A stretch of DNA of 64,000 bases from Actinomyces culturomici (GCF_900499005.1 NZ_LS991316.1:1127869-1191868); one strand, 5' to 3'; numbered from the stretch's first letter, positions 25,289 through 33,374 are shown. Numbers and translations: made by a program. Notes: a model not told the origin generated them from the sequence alone.

Positions 25289-26767
25289 ATGTCACTCGAT
25301 TCCCGTACTCAATCCACCTCGCGAACGACGATGTCTGATCGTCACCGGAGACCCTCGATCGCGATGGCGGCGATCCCCGTCGTCACCCTCATCGTGCTCC
25401 TCGGCGGCGGTTACATTTTCGCCGAGCTTCCGGTCGAGCCCCTCCTCATCGCCTCGGCGGTCGTCGCCGGCCTCGTCGCCTGGCGTCTCGGGTACTCGTG
25501 GAACGAGATCATGGACTCGGTCGCGGAGAAGATCGCGAAGACGATGCCCGCAATCCTCATCCTCATCTCCGTCGGCATGCTGATCGGAACATGGATGGCC
25601 GGCGGCACGATCCCGATGCTCATCTACTACGGCTTGAAGATCATCGACCCGCAGTTCCTCGCCGTGATCGCCCTCGTCGTCACCGCGATCGTCTCCCTGT
25701 GCACGGGGACCTCCTGGGGCTCCGCCGGCACGGTCGGTGTCGCGTTCATGGGAGTCGCCGTCGGAATGGACGCGAACCTCCCGATGGTCGCGGGCGCGGT
25801 CGTGTCGGGCGCCTACTTCGGAGACAAGCTCTCCCCCCTGTCCGACACGACGAACATCGCGTCGATGGCGACGGGCGTCAACCTGTTCACGCACATCCGT
25901 CATCTCCTGTGGACGACGCTTCCGTCCTTCCTCACGGCCGCCCTCGTCTTCCTCGTCGCCGGCCTCGGCCTCAAGGGCGGTGAGGTTCCGGCGAAGGTCG
26001 GGACGATCCTCTCGACCCTCGACTCCGCGTTCTCCTGGAACGTGCTCCTCCTCGTTCCGGTGTTCATCGTCCTCGGCGGCTCGATGTGGAAGAAGCCGAC
26101 GATTCCCGTCATCCTCGTGTCCAGCGCCGTCGCGATGTTCAACGCCGTCGTCTTCGAGGGCATCTCCTTCAAGAACACCGTCGTCGCCGCCGTCAACGGA
26201 TTCGACGTCGAGATGGTCGGGAAGGCCGGATTCGACGCCTCGTCCGTCATCGAGGATGTCACCCGGCTCCTCAACAGGGGCGGCATGAACTCGATGATGT
26301 CAGTCCTCCTCATCTGCTTCTGCGCGATCACCTTCGCCGGCGTTGTCTCGGTATCCGGTTCGCTCGACGTCCTCATCTCCACCCTCCTCAAGCCGGTCAA
26401 GGGAACCTTCGGCCTCATCGCCGCGACGATCGTCACGGGCCTCGCGACGATCGGCATCACGTCGAACGGCCAGGTCTCCCTCCTCATCCCCGGCGAGATG
26501 CTCCGGGGCGAGTACATCAAGCGGGGGCTCGACCCGAAGAACCTCTCGCGGACGATCGAGGACTCGGCGACCCTGTGGGAGCCGATCCTCCCCTGGACGT
26601 CCGCCGGCGCCTACATGGCGGGCACGCTCGGAGTCGCCACCCTCGCGTACCTGCCGTGGGCCGTGTGCAACTGGATCGCGATCTGCTTCGCGATGCTCTG
26701 GGGCGCGACCGGCATCGGGATCGCGCGACTCTCCCGTGAGGAGCAGGCGGCACTCGAGAACGCCTGA
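25289..26767 (+). CDS. NhaC-family Na+/H+ antiporter or amino-acid carrier
   Basis: A 492-residue protein with about eleven membrane helices. It has the NhaC hallmarks CTGTSWGSAGTVGVAFMGV and GAYFGDKLSPLSDTTNIASM, and a second inverted half (ATIVTGLATIGITSNGQVS, EDSATLWEPILPWTSAGAY). The family includes Na+/H+ antiporters and predicted Na+-coupled carriers for methionine, lysine and tyrosine. Being third in an operon with an amino-acid-type regulator and a C-S lyase, it more likely moves a sulfur amino acid than only sodium (inference). ATG 25289 is 5 nt after AAAGGA; ATG 25286 is possible. Confidence 0.85.
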   Translation: MSLDSRTQSTSRTTMSDRHRRPSIAMAAIPVVTLIVLLGGGYIFAELPVEPLLIASAVVAGLVAWRLGYSWNEIMDSVAEKIAKTMPAILILISVGMLIGTWMAGGTIPMLIYYGLKIIDPQFLAVIALVVTAIVSLCTGTSWGSAGTVGVAFMGVAVGMDANLPMVAGAVVSGAYFGDKLSPLSDTTNIASMATGVNLFTHIRHLLWTTLPSFLTAALVFLVAGLGLKGGEVPAKVGTILSTLDSAFSWNVLLLVPVFIVLGGSMWKKPTIPVILVSSAVAMFNAVVFEGISFKNTVVAAVNGFDVEMVGKAGFDASSVIEDVTRLLNRGGMNSMMSVLLICFCAITFAGVVSVSGSLDVLISTLLKPVKGTFGLIAATIVTGLATIGITSNGQVSLLIPGEMLRGEYIKRGLDPKNLSRTIEDSATLWEPILPWTSAGAYMAGTLGVATLAYLPWAVCNWIAICFAMLWGATGIGIARLSREEQAALENA

Positions 26768-26776
26768 TCTCGCCGT

Positions 26777-26817
26777 CGAAGCCCCGGGGTCGGCTTGTGG
26801 CCGTCTCCGGGGCTTCG
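26777..26817. terminator. Bidirectional terminator after the NhaC-family gene
   Basis: An 11-bp stem (CGAAGCCCCGG with CCGGGGCTTCG) with a 19-nt loop stands between convergent genes. Confidence 0.7.
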
Positions 26818-26820
26818 CAT

Positions 26821-27321
26821 TCACTCCGAGGCGCTCCGCCTGTCCGTTCGGTGGACGGGGCAGGCCGATTCCTTGAGGATCCGCTCCCTCAGGGCCCACG
26901 CGAGCAGGGCGATCGAGAGGGCGGCGAGGAAGGGCTGGGCGGGCGCGAACCACTGAAGGGCTCCGGTGTACCCGAGGGCGAGGAGCGCAAGCTTGTTGCA
27001 GACCGGGCAGCCGACTGCGAAGAAGGCGAGGAAGGAGCCGATGACCCCGAGCGAGGATTGATCCTTCGGCGTGGGCGGATCCTTGCGGGCGACGTAGGTG
27101 GCGACGAGCATCCCGGTGAGCGCCGCAGTGACGAGCAGGACCGGACACGCCCACGCCGTCACGGGCACGTCCCGCCCGAACAGAGGCGTATCGATGAGGT
27201 CGGTGGGGATGCCGACGACGAGGACCGTCGCGAGTGCGGCGCCGACGGCTGCGATCCATCGGCGCGCGGGCCAGGTCGCGAGTTCGACGAGGAGCGCCCC
27301 CGACAGGACTCGAACCTGCAA
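26821..27321 (-). CDS. Small membrane protein with a GCPVCN motif; start uncertain
   Basis: An open frame of up to 166 residues with four likely membrane helices. The second half has FFAVGCPVCNKLALLALG, a CxxC in a membrane setting, suggesting a redox or metal role. The only standard start covering the first helix is TTG at 27321, which lies inside the tRNA-Arg gene. The next GTG codons (near 27170) would remove that helix. Either the mRNA reads through the tRNA, a rare start such as CTG is used, or the gene is 5'-altered. I do not recognise the family. Confidence 0.6.
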   Translation of the reverse strand: MQVRVLSGALLVELATWPARRWIAAVGAALATVLVVGIPTDLIDTPLFGRDVPVTAWACPVLLVTAALTGMLVATYVARKDPPTPKDQSSLGVIGSFLAFFAVGCPVCNKLALLALGYTGALQWFAPAQPFLAALSIALLAWALRERILKESACPVHRTDRRSASE

Positions 27322-27367
27322 CCTCGGGATTAGAAGGCCCTTGCTCTATCCATTGAGCTACGGAGGC
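27295..27367 (-). tRNA. tRNA-Arg (anticodon UCU)
   Basis: A 73-nt cloverleaf with acceptor stem GCCTCCG/CGGGGGC, D-arm GCTC/GAGC, loop CTTCTAA giving anticodon TCT, and T-arm GCAGG-TTCGAGT-CCTGT. CCA is not encoded. The anticodon stem AGGGC/TCCCG pairs at only its three central positions; both end pairs are mismatched. Confidence 0.88.
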
Positions 27368-27465
27368 GAAGCGCTTGCGCGCGGGTCCCAGCCTACCGGC
27401 CGGGACCGCCCGTCCCCCAATCGGATCACGCTCGAGATGCGGGCGGTGGCTTCTGCGCTTCGAGC

Positions 27466-27993
27466 ATGAGCACTTTCCGCGACGTTCTCATCGACACCCT
27501 TCACCGATCGCGCGAGCGCTTCGCCGAGGCGCTCGCCGTCGCGACGCCCGAGCAGGCGAACACTCCTCCGACGCCCGTTCAGGCGCCGCTCGTCTTCTCC
27601 CTCACGTGGCTCGCGTGGCACACGGCGCGCGAGATCGACTACCAGCTCTCGCCGCTCGCGGGCCTCAAGCCACTGTGGACCTCCGCGGGATTCAAGGAGC
27701 GCTTCGCGCTGCCCCTGCCCGACGACACGGAGGACTGGCGCCACAGCGCCGAGGAGGCGGCGCTCGTGCGCGTCGACGACCTCGAGGTGCTCTCGGACTA
27801 CCTCAACGCGGCGTACGCGCGGGCCGAGGAGTACCTCCAAGAGCTTCCCGACGACGCGCTTGACGACATCGTCGACGACCGCTGGGATCCACCGGTGACG
27901 CGCGGTATCCGCCTCGCGTCGATCATCGACGATGCCGCCCAGCACTCCGGCCAGGCGTACTACTCCGGCATGCTCGAGGGCCTGCCGGGCTGA
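27466..27993 (+). CDS. DinB-like four-helix metalloprotein
   Basis: A 175-residue protein of the DinB/YfiT-like superfamily: RERFAEALAVATPEQ, LAWHTAREIDYQLSPL and a C-terminal DAAQHSGQAYYSGML. The spaced histidines fit the superfamily's metal-binding triad. Members include thiol-dependent transferases and stress-induced proteins; no activity can be assigned here. There is no strong ribosome binding site at ATG 27466. It ends convergently with the monooxygenase gene. Confidence 0.82.
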   Translation: MSTFRDVLIDTLHRSRERFAEALAVATPEQANTPPTPVQAPLVFSLTWLAWHTAREIDYQLSPLAGLKPLWTSAGFKERFALPLPDDTEDWRHSAEEAALVRVDDLEVLSDYLNAAYARAEEYLQELPDDALDDIVDDRWDPPVTRGIRLASIIDDAAQHSGQAYYSGMLEGLPG

Positions 27994-28018
27994 GCGTGAA
28001 AGCGCGGATCGGCCTCCT

Positions 28019-28034
28019 CCGGACGCGCGTCCGG
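28019..28034. terminator. Palindrome between convergent genes
   Basis: CCGGACGCGCGTCCGG is a perfect 16-nt palindrome, extended by outer GGCC/GGCC pairing, and probably ends transcription of both neighbours. The remaining 80 nt to the monooxygenase stop carry nothing definite. Confidence 0.45.
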
Positions 28035-28119
28035 GGCCCCTGATGCCGAATCCACCGCCCCGGCCTCGTTGATGAGCGAGAAGGACGGCGAAAGCCGCGT
28101 CGGCGAGAGAACGGGCTCC

Positions 28120-28410
28120 CTACTCGACGGCGTCGAGGAAGGTGAGCTGAGATTCGGGCTCCTCGATGATCTCGTTGAGGCGGGCGTTGAAGACCGCGCC
28201 GTAGGGCATCGCGAGGTGAGCCTGGAAGGCGTCCTCATCGCGATACTTCTCGAAGACGACGAAGGCGTTGGGATTGTCGACCTCCCGGTGCGGTTCGAAC
28301 GCAACATTCCCCGGCTCGGTGTGGACATCGCGGGCGAGCCCGGCGATCATCTCGGCGACCTCGTCGGCGTAACCGTCCTTCGCGGTGAAACGGGCGATGA
28401 GGATCTTCAT
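28120..28410 (-). CDS. ABM-family (YgiN/LsrG-like) monooxygenase
   Basis: A 96-residue ferredoxin-like antibiotic biosynthesis monooxygenase domain: MKILIARFTAKDGYADEV, VHTEPGNVAFEPHRE, FVVFEKYRDEDAFQAHLAMP. Such dimeric, often cofactor-independent proteins oxidise quinols or isomerise small metabolites. AAGGAGAT lies 5 nt before ATG 28410. It starts 19 nt after the CPA2 antiporter stop, so they are probably one operon. Confidence 0.87.
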   Translation of the reverse strand: MKILIARFTAKDGYADEVAEMIAGLARDVHTEPGNVAFEPHREVDNPNAFVVFEKYRDEDAFQAHLAMPYGAVFNARLNEIIEEPESQLTFLDAVE

Positions 28411-28429
28411 GGCGATCTCCTTCGATCGA

Positions 28430-29695
28430 TCAGCGCGCCCGCTTGGGCGCCCTCGAGAGGATTCTAGGCGTCGGCACACGGTCTTCGAGGCTCGCGAGCA
28501 GCGGGAACAGGAGGACCGAGGCTCCGCCCGCGGCGACGAGGATCGACGCGATGTCGGAGGGCATGATCGACTCGGCGACCGCGACCTCGGTGACGGCGAC
28601 GATGATCGGCAGGCCGGTTGCGCCGTAGAGTCCGAGCTTCACCGCGCTCCTCCACCCCTGCCGCTCGGTCGAGCCGATGATCCGCTCGGCGAGGACGATC
28701 GGGACGCCGCGGACGACGAGGATCGCGACGACGAAGAAGACGAGCATGAAGGGATGGGCGATGACGTCCTTCAACGAGATGTTCATGCCGGAGGTGACGA
28801 AGAACAACGGGATGAGGAAGGAGAAGCCGAGCGTGCGCAGCTCGGATTCGACCGTCGAGAAGTTCACCGGCGCGAGAGTCTTGACGATCACACCCGCGGC
28901 GAAAGCGCCGAGGACGACGTCGAGATCGAGGACGGCGGACAGCGCCATCAGGCCCGTGAGGATGAGCATGACGACGCGCATAAGGGTCTTCGACGAGGTC
29001 TGGGCGCCGCGCAGGATCACGCGGCCGACTCCGGGGTGCCGGAGGACGAAGCGGGTCGGGAGCGCGACGGACACGAGCGTCGCGACGACGAAGAGGAGGA
29101 GGACCGCGGCCGCAGCCCCCGGCGACCGCGTCCCGAGGAGGAGCGACATCGCGACGACGGGGGCGAGCTCCCCGACCGCGCCGTGAACGAGCACGGCCTT
29201 GCCGGCGGGCGTTCCGATGAGCCCGGCCTCCATGAGGATCGGGATGAGCGTCCCCAGCGCCGTCGAGGTGAGAGCGATCGCGAGCGCCACCGCGGCCGAC
29301 ACGGTCGCCGTCGAGATCCCCCACAGGGCGAAGGCGAGGGCGAGGACGAAGCACGCGACCCAGGTGCCGATCGCGACGCGGCCGGGACGGGCGTGGAGTT
29401 CGGAGATGTTGACCTCTGTGCCCGCGATGAGGAAGAGCATGCCCATGCCGACTTGCCGGAACAGGTCGACGCCGTCGGTGATCGACGCGATGCCGAATCC
29501 CGAAGGGCCGATGACGACGCCGAGGATGAGGAGCCAGACGACGTCGGGGATCCGCTTGCGCGTGGCCGCCGAAAGCAGCGGCCCGAGGACCGCCGCGCCG
29601 GCGATGACGAAGAGGGAGACGAAGTCCGTGGTCGTCGTCGCCTGGGACGACGAGGCCGGGAACAGCGCCCCCACGAGTGCGGAGTAAACGCTCAC
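28430..29695 (-). CDS. CPA2-family cation:proton antiporter (KefB/NapA-like)
   Basis: A 421-residue, roughly twelve-helix protein with the CPA2 features LGPLLSAATRKRIPDVVWLLILG, GMGMLFLIAGTEVN and ALTSTALGTLIPIL, and a pore-half motif GAVGELAPVV. It ends without the RCK/TrkA-N domain of Kef channels. It should exchange Na+ or K+ for protons. GTG 29695 lies exactly 6 nt after TAAAGT (minus-strand 29707-29702) with no Shine-Dalgarno site, so a leaderless transcript is likely. Confidence 0.88.
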   Translation of the reverse strand: MSVYSALVGALFPASSSQATTTTDFVSLFVIAGAAVLGPLLSAATRKRIPDVVWLLILGVVIGPSGFGIASITDGVDLFRQVGMGMLFLIAGTEVNISELHARPGRVAIGTWVACFVLALAFALWGISTATVSAAVALAIALTSTALGTLIPILMEAGLIGTPAGKAVLVHGAVGELAPVVAMSLLLGTRSPGAAAAVLLLFVVATLVSVALPTRFVLRHPGVGRVILRGAQTSSKTLMRVVMLILTGLMALSAVLDLDVVLGAFAAGVIVKTLAPVNFSTVESELRTLGFSFLIPLFFVTSGMNISLKDVIAHPFMLVFFVVAILVVRGVPIVLAERIIGSTERQGWRSAVKLGLYGATGLPIIVAVTEVAVAESIMPSDIASILVAAGGASVLLFPLLASLEDRVPTPRILSRAPKRAR

Positions 29696-29707
29696 GCGCC
29701 TACTTTA
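29696..29707 (-). promoter_or_regulatory. -10 element of the CPA2 antiporter
   Basis: TAAAGT followed by 6 nt and GTG repeats the leaderless arrangement of the window. Confidence 0.55.
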
Positions 29708-29786
29708 CGGGCGCTTTGCGCGCGCTTGCCCGGCAAGGGGAGGATTCCGCGTACTGCGAAACGGCGGGGAGGCCCGCCGGGTACGG

Positions 29787-29814
29787 AAAAGGCCCGGCGC
29801 AATCGCGCCGGGCC
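29787..29814 (-). terminator. Intrinsic terminator of rpmF
   Basis: GGCCCGGCGC pairs with GCGCCGGGCC around a 4-nt loop, followed on the minus strand by TTTT. It is the clearest T-tailed terminator in the window. Confidence 0.85.
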
Positions 29815-29830
29815 CTCTGCGGATTCGAGG

Positions 29831-30001
29831 TCAGGCCTCGACGTCCAGCAGACCGTTCTTGTACGCCTTCGCCAGACGACGCGGGACGCGGATCTCGCGG
29901 CCGGCCACCTTGACGGTGTCGAGCGCGGTGAGATCGGCCTTCCACGAGGAACGGCGAGTGCGGGTGTTCGCACGGGACATCTTTCGCTTCGGAACTGCCA
30001 T
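29831..30001 (-). CDS. rpmF: 50S ribosomal protein L32
   Basis: A 56-residue protein starting [20 protein letters not shown], the L32 signature, rich in Arg and Lys. The C-terminal half ([20 protein letters not shown]) lacks the four zinc cysteines, so it is the C- form. GGGGAGG lies 7 nt before the ATG. It has its own extended -10 promoter and terminator, so it is not simply part of the Zur-controlled operon upstream. Confidence 0.95.
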   Translation of the reverse strand: MAVPKRKMSRANTRTRRSSWKADLTALDTVKVAGREIRVPRRLAKAYKNGLLDVEA

Positions 30002-30124
30002 GTTCGTGCCTCCCCTCTCTTCTCGGTAGTCGTGTGGTCGGTTGGTGGTCCGAGGACCGCCGCCCGACGCTCGGCGCCGCGAGAAGGACCCGACCGGCCC
30101 GTTCCCACTGACGGCAACCCGAAA

Positions 30125-30133
30125 ATACTAGCA
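30125..30133 (-). promoter_or_regulatory. Extended -10 promoter of rpmF
   Basis: On the minus strand TGCTAGTAT (TGN plus TAGTAT) is an extended -10 element about 120 nt before the L32 start. I see no Zur-like dyad. The rest of 30002-30247 has no gene. Confidence 0.55.
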
Positions 30134-30247
30134 CGGGCGCCGCGCGGCCCTGAAGCCCCGACCTGCGGCGGGAGTGCGATCCTCGTTACAGCCCGCCTCA
30201 TTCACGAGGGCGGGGCGGCGCGCTCGCGTCGGGGCGGCGCCGAGCGC

Positions 30248-30370
30248 TCAGCCCTGGCGGGCCTTGAGCCTCGGGTTCTTCTTGTTGATGACGTAGAGGT
30301 GCCCGCGGCGGCGGACGACCACGGATCCAGGCTGCTTGGCGAGCGAGCGGAGCGAGGAACGGACCTTCAC
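30248..30370 (-). CDS. rpmJ: 50S ribosomal protein L36, zinc-free paralogue
   Basis: A 40-residue protein, [15 protein letters not shown] then [20 protein letters not shown], matching the C- (YkgO-type) form without zinc-binding Cys/His. It starts at GTG overlapping the rpmE2 stop (GTGA). In many bacteria this paralogue is made under zinc starvation in place of the zinc-binding form. Confidence 0.94.
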   Translation of the reverse strand: MKVRSSLRSLAKQPGSVVVRRRGHLYVINKKNPRLKARQG

Positions 30371-30645
30371 TTCGATTCTCCCTTCGGGGCCTTCGACGAG
30401 TAGCGATCGCCGTAGCGGGCGCGGAACTTCTCGACGCGGCCGGCGGTGTCAACGAGGCGCGACTTGCCGGTCCAGAACGGGTGGGAGGCCGAGGAGATCT
30501 CGACGTCGACAACGGGGTAGGTGTTCCCGTCCTCCCATTCGATGGTCTGGGTCGAGGTGAGCGTCGACTTCGTGAGGAAGGCGAAGTCGGCGGCCCGATC
30601 GCGGAAGACGATCGGATGGTAATCGGGGTGGATTCCCGGCTTCAC
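30367..30645 (-). CDS. rpmE2: 50S ribosomal protein L31 type B
   Basis: A 92-residue type B (zinc-free) L31: [44 protein letters not shown]. The CxxC of type A L31 is absent. GTG 30645 follows AAAGGAG by 6 nt. It lies 96 nt after rpsN and overlaps rpmJ. Type B L31 typically replaces type A when zinc is scarce, releasing zinc from ribosomes. Confidence 0.95.
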   Translation of the reverse strand: MKPGIHPDYHPIVFRDRAADFAFLTKSTLTSTQTIEWEDGNTYPVVDVEISSASHPFWTGKSRLVDTAGRVEKFRARYGDRYSSKAPKGESK

Positions 30646-30741
30646 GGGAACTCCTTTCGTTTCAGAGGATGCGGGGTCGGCCTCGTCGATCCGCGAAATC
30701 GCCCACGACGGGAGAATGCCGGCGGATGAACGGCCGGAACC

Positions 30742-31047
30742 TCACCAGGAGGACTTCGTGATGCCCGGCAGCTCGCCGCGCAGCGCCATCTCGCGGAACT
30801 GGACGCGCGAGAGGCCGAACTTGCGGAGGAAGCCGCGGGGCCTGCCGTCGGTCGCGCCGCGTCCGCGCAGGCGGGTCGGCGAGGCGTCGCGGGGCAGGGC
30901 GTGGAGGGCGGCCATGGCGGCGCCCCTCTCCTCCTGGGTGAGGTGCGGGTTGATCGATGCGGCCTTGTAGGCGGCGCGGCGCTCGGCGTACTTCTCGACG
31001 ACGGCGGCGCGCTGGAGATTGCGGGCGATCTTCGACTTCTTGGCCAT
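30742..31047 (-). CDS. rpsN: 30S ribosomal protein S14, zinc-free paralogue
   Basis: A 101-residue S14 of the long C- class: [50 protein letters not shown]. It has no cysteine, whereas the short C+ form carries a zinc knuckle. It starts 1 nt after the rpmG stop and belongs to the operon opened by rpmB. Confidence 0.95.
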   Translation of the reverse strand: MAKKSKIARNLQRAAVVEKYAERRAAYKAASINPHLTQEERGAAMAALHALPRDASPTRLRGRGATDGRPRGFLRKFGLSRVQFREMALRGELPGITKSSW

Positions 31048-31048
31048 G

Positions 31049-31219
31049 TCAGCGGGTCTCCACGAATTCGACGTGCTTGCGGGCGACGGGGTCGTACTTG
31101 CGGATGCGCATCCGGTCGGGCGTGTTGCGACGGTTCTTCGTCGTCACATAGCGGTAGCCGGTGCCCGCGGTGGACTGGAGCGTGATGATCGGACGGATGT
31201 CCTTGCTCTTCGCGGCCAT
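31049..31219 (-). CDS. rpmG: 50S ribosomal protein L33, zinc-free paralogue
   Basis: A 56-residue L33: [49 protein letters not shown]. The CxxC pairs of zinc-binding L33 are missing. Its ATG shares one base with the rpmB stop (TGATG), so translation is coupled. Confidence 0.95.
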   Translation of the reverse strand: MAAKSKDIRPIITLQSTAGTGYRYVTTKNRRNTPDRMRIRKYDPVARKHVEFVETR

Positions 31220-31455
31220 CAGAACTTCTCCCCTCTCGCGCGCATGTCGGCGACGACCGCCTCGATGCCGCGCTTGTCGATGGTCTTGATGCCCTTGGCG
31301 GAGACGCGGATCGTGATGGTCCGCCCGAGCGAGGGCACCCAGTAGCGCTTCGTCTGGACGTTGACGTCCCAGCGCCTCTTCGTCTTCTTGTGCGAGTGCG
31401 AGACGGAGTTGCCGAATCCCGGCGTCGTCCCGAGCACCTGGCAGGTCCTGCTCAT
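31219..31455 (-). CDS. rpmB: 50S ribosomal protein L28, zinc-free paralogue
   Basis: A 78-residue L28: [59 protein letters not shown]. Only one Cys of the zinc CxxC remains (Cys5), which classes it as C-. AAGGA lies 7 nt before ATG 31455. It is first in rpmB-rpmG-rpsN-rpmE2-rpmJ and is read from the Zur-like box shared with the divergent COG0523-type gene. Confidence 0.95.
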   Translation of the reverse strand: MSRTCQVLGTTPGFGNSVSHSHKKTKRRWDVNVQTKRYWVPSLGRTITIRVSAKGIKTIDKRGIEAVVADMRARGEKF

Positions 31456-31511
31456 GCGCGTCCTTCGGTAGTTGGTGTTCGTCGACGGCGGGTCGACGAG
31501 TCCGGCCACCA

Positions 31512-31541
31512 GTTATAGTATTGAGAATCGTTTTCATGCAA
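31512..31541. promoter_or_regulatory. Zur-like operator within the divergent promoters of rpmB and the COG0523-like gene
   Basis: TGAGAATCGTTTTCA (31522-31536) is an interrupted palindrome resembling actinobacterial Zur boxes. For rpmB (minus strand), TTGCAT (31541-31536) and TATAAC (31517-31512) flank it with an 18-nt spacer, so a bound repressor would sit between -35 and -10. For the plus strand, TATAGT (31515-31520) would start transcription inside the box. Confidence 0.75.
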
Positions 31542-31564
31542 ATGATGTGAGTGAAGGATCATCC

Positions 31565-32641
31565 ATGCTCCTCGGCGTTCTCTCCTCCCCCACCCCGATG
31601 CTCCGCACCGGCGCGCTGCTCGCGATCTCCGACCTCGCGCCCTCCCTCGTCGCCGACATCGACGAGGACGGGGTGACGATGCGCATGATCGACGGACTCG
31701 ACGAGCTCGACGTCCAACGCGTCCCCCTCGCCCATTCGTGCATGACCTGCTCCCTGCGCGAGGGCATCGCCCCCTACCTCGCGGGCCTCGCCGACTCCGG
31801 ACTCGAGCGCCTCGTCCTCGCCCTCCCCGTCTCCGTCGAAGCGCTCACCGTCACCCCGTCGCTCTGCGACCTCACCGTGGCGGGCGGCCCCCTCGAAGGG
31901 ATCACGGTGACCACGCAGCTCCACCTCGTCGACCTCGGCACGTCGCGCGACGACCTCTTCGCGCACACTCCGCTCGCCGAACTCGGCCTCGCGATGTTCT
32001 CCGGCGACGAGCGCTGCACCGGGGAGGTCCTCATGAACGGGGTCGGCTATGCGGACCTCGTCTGCGCGCTCGGCGACGAGGGAGTCGGGGACGCGGCGCT
32101 CGGGCTCGAACTCGTCGAACACCTCCGCCCCCTCGACACGCTGATGATCCGCCACCTCGACGAGCTCGACGAGCGGCTCCTCTTCTCCGAGGCGCACGAC
32201 CCCGACCGGGCGATCACCCGCGTCCACCCCGCCTCGACCGAGGCCTGGGGCGGGCCGAGCGATCACGGCGTATGGACGCTCGACCTCCACTCCGAGCGCC
32301 CCTTCCACCCGGGGCGCCTCGCGGCGAGTGCCGCGGACCTCGCGCCGGAGGGAGTGTGCGCCCGCGGCTGCTTCTGGATCCCCTCGCGCCCGACGATGAT
32401 CGGGACCTGGGAGGTCTCCGGCGGATCCGCCTCCATCGGGCGCGCCGGCGAGTGGGACTCCGACGCCTTCACGCACCTCGTCGTCACCGGAGTCGGCACG
32501 GACTCCGACAAGCGCGCCGTCGCCGAGGCCTTCGAACGACTCCTCATGACCCCCGAGGAGATGGCCGACGCCCTCGCGTGGGTCGGCGTCTCCGACGGGA
32601 TGGACTCCTGGTTCGGGGACGAGGCCGGGGCCGACTCCTGA
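31565..32641 (+). CDS. Degenerate COG0523 (CobW-like) protein, candidate Mrf-type ribosome factor
   Basis: A 358-residue COG0523 relative. The metal-motif region is AHSCMTCSLREGI (Cys59, Cys62; canonical proteins have CxCC), and the C-terminal part (about 235-345: PFHPGRLAASAADLAPEGVCARGCFWIPSRP) is a CobW_C-like domain. The N-terminus, MLLGVLSSPTPMLRTGALL, has no Walker A GxxGxGKT, so GTPase activity is unlikely. Mycobacterial Mrf is a similar Zur-controlled COG0523 protein encoded beside C- ribosomal genes, recruiting a hibernation factor. The Zur-like box and divergent C- operon here support that analogy. AGGA lies 8 nt before the ATG. Confidence 0.82.
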   Translation: MLLGVLSSPTPMLRTGALLAISDLAPSLVADIDEDGVTMRMIDGLDELDVQRVPLAHSCMTCSLREGIAPYLAGLADSGLERLVLALPVSVEALTVTPSLCDLTVAGGPLEGITVTTQLHLVDLGTSRDDLFAHTPLAELGLAMFSGDERCTGEVLMNGVGYADLVCALGDEGVGDAALGLELVEHLRPLDTLMIRHLDELDERLLFSEAHDPDRAITRVHPASTEAWGGPSDHGVWTLDLHSERPFHPGRLAASAADLAPEGVCARGCFWIPSRPTMIGTWEVSGGSASIGRAGEWDSDAFTHLVVTGVGTDSDKRAVAEAFERLLMTPEEMADALAWVGVSDGMDSWFGDEAGADS

Positions 32642-32717
32642 ATCGCAGGGAGTCCGGCCCCGTATCCTGAACGCGGCCTCGAAACGCCGAAAGGCCACGG
32701 AAGGACAGGGGGCGCGT

Positions 32718-33374
32718 GTGGGAACGATCGAGACGATCCGCTCGGGGACGCTTCTCACCCACGAGATCGAGATCAAGCGCTCGCGCTTCCTCACGACCCT
32801 CGCGCGCGTCGACTCCGCCTCGCATGCGCGCGACCTCATCGACCTCGTGAAGTCGGAGCACCCGCAAGCGCGCCACAACTGCTCCGCCTACCTCGTCACC
32901 GCCGAAGGACTCAACCCGCAGCAGCACTCGAGCGACGACGGCGAACCCTCGGGCACCGCCGGCACGCCGATGCTCGAGGCGATCCGCCTTTCGGGCGTGT
33001 GGAACGTCTGCGCAGTCGTCACCCGCTACTTCGGCGGAATCCTCCTCGGCGGGGGCGGGCTCGTCCGCGCCTACTCCTCCTCCGTCTCCGAAGCCCTCGC
33101 ACTCGCCCCGCGCGCCCGGCTCGTCGACCTCGAGATCCTCGAGGCCCGTGTCGGACTCGGCGACGCCGGGCGCATCGAGGCGGAGCTGCGCGCCGCCGGG
33201 GCGCACGTCCTCGGCGTCGAGTGGGCCGACGAGGTCGCGATCCGCATCGGCGCGGAGCCGGGCGCGCGCGCCCCCTTCGACGCCCTCCTCGCCGAAGCGA
33301 CCTCGGGTGTTGCGGAATTCCGCATGACGGGCGCCACTCGCCTCGAAGTGGACGCGCCCGCCGACCGGTCGTAA
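32718..33374 (+). CDS. YigZ/IMPACT family protein
   Basis: A 218-residue UPF0029 protein. The N-terminal domain has EIKRSRFLTTLARV, HNCSAYLV, SSDDGEPSGTAGTPML and VTRYFGGILLGGGGLVRAYS, the diagnostic IMPACT/YigZ motifs. A DUF1949-like ferredoxin fold follows (about 140-210). The molecular role in bacteria is not settled. GTG 32718 is preceded by AGGGGG, and TATCCT (32663-32668) is a possible -10. The cysK leader promoter lies within its 3' end. Confidence 0.9.
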   Translation: MGTIETIRSGTLLTHEIEIKRSRFLTTLARVDSASHARDLIDLVKSEHPQARHNCSAYLVTAEGLNPQQHSSDDGEPSGTAGTPMLEAIRLSGVWNVCAVVTRYFGGILLGGGGLVRAYSSSVSEALALAPRARLVDLEILEARVGLGDAGRIEAELRAAGAHVLGVEWADEVAIRIGAEPGARAPFDALLAEATSGVAEFRMTGATRLEVDAPADRS

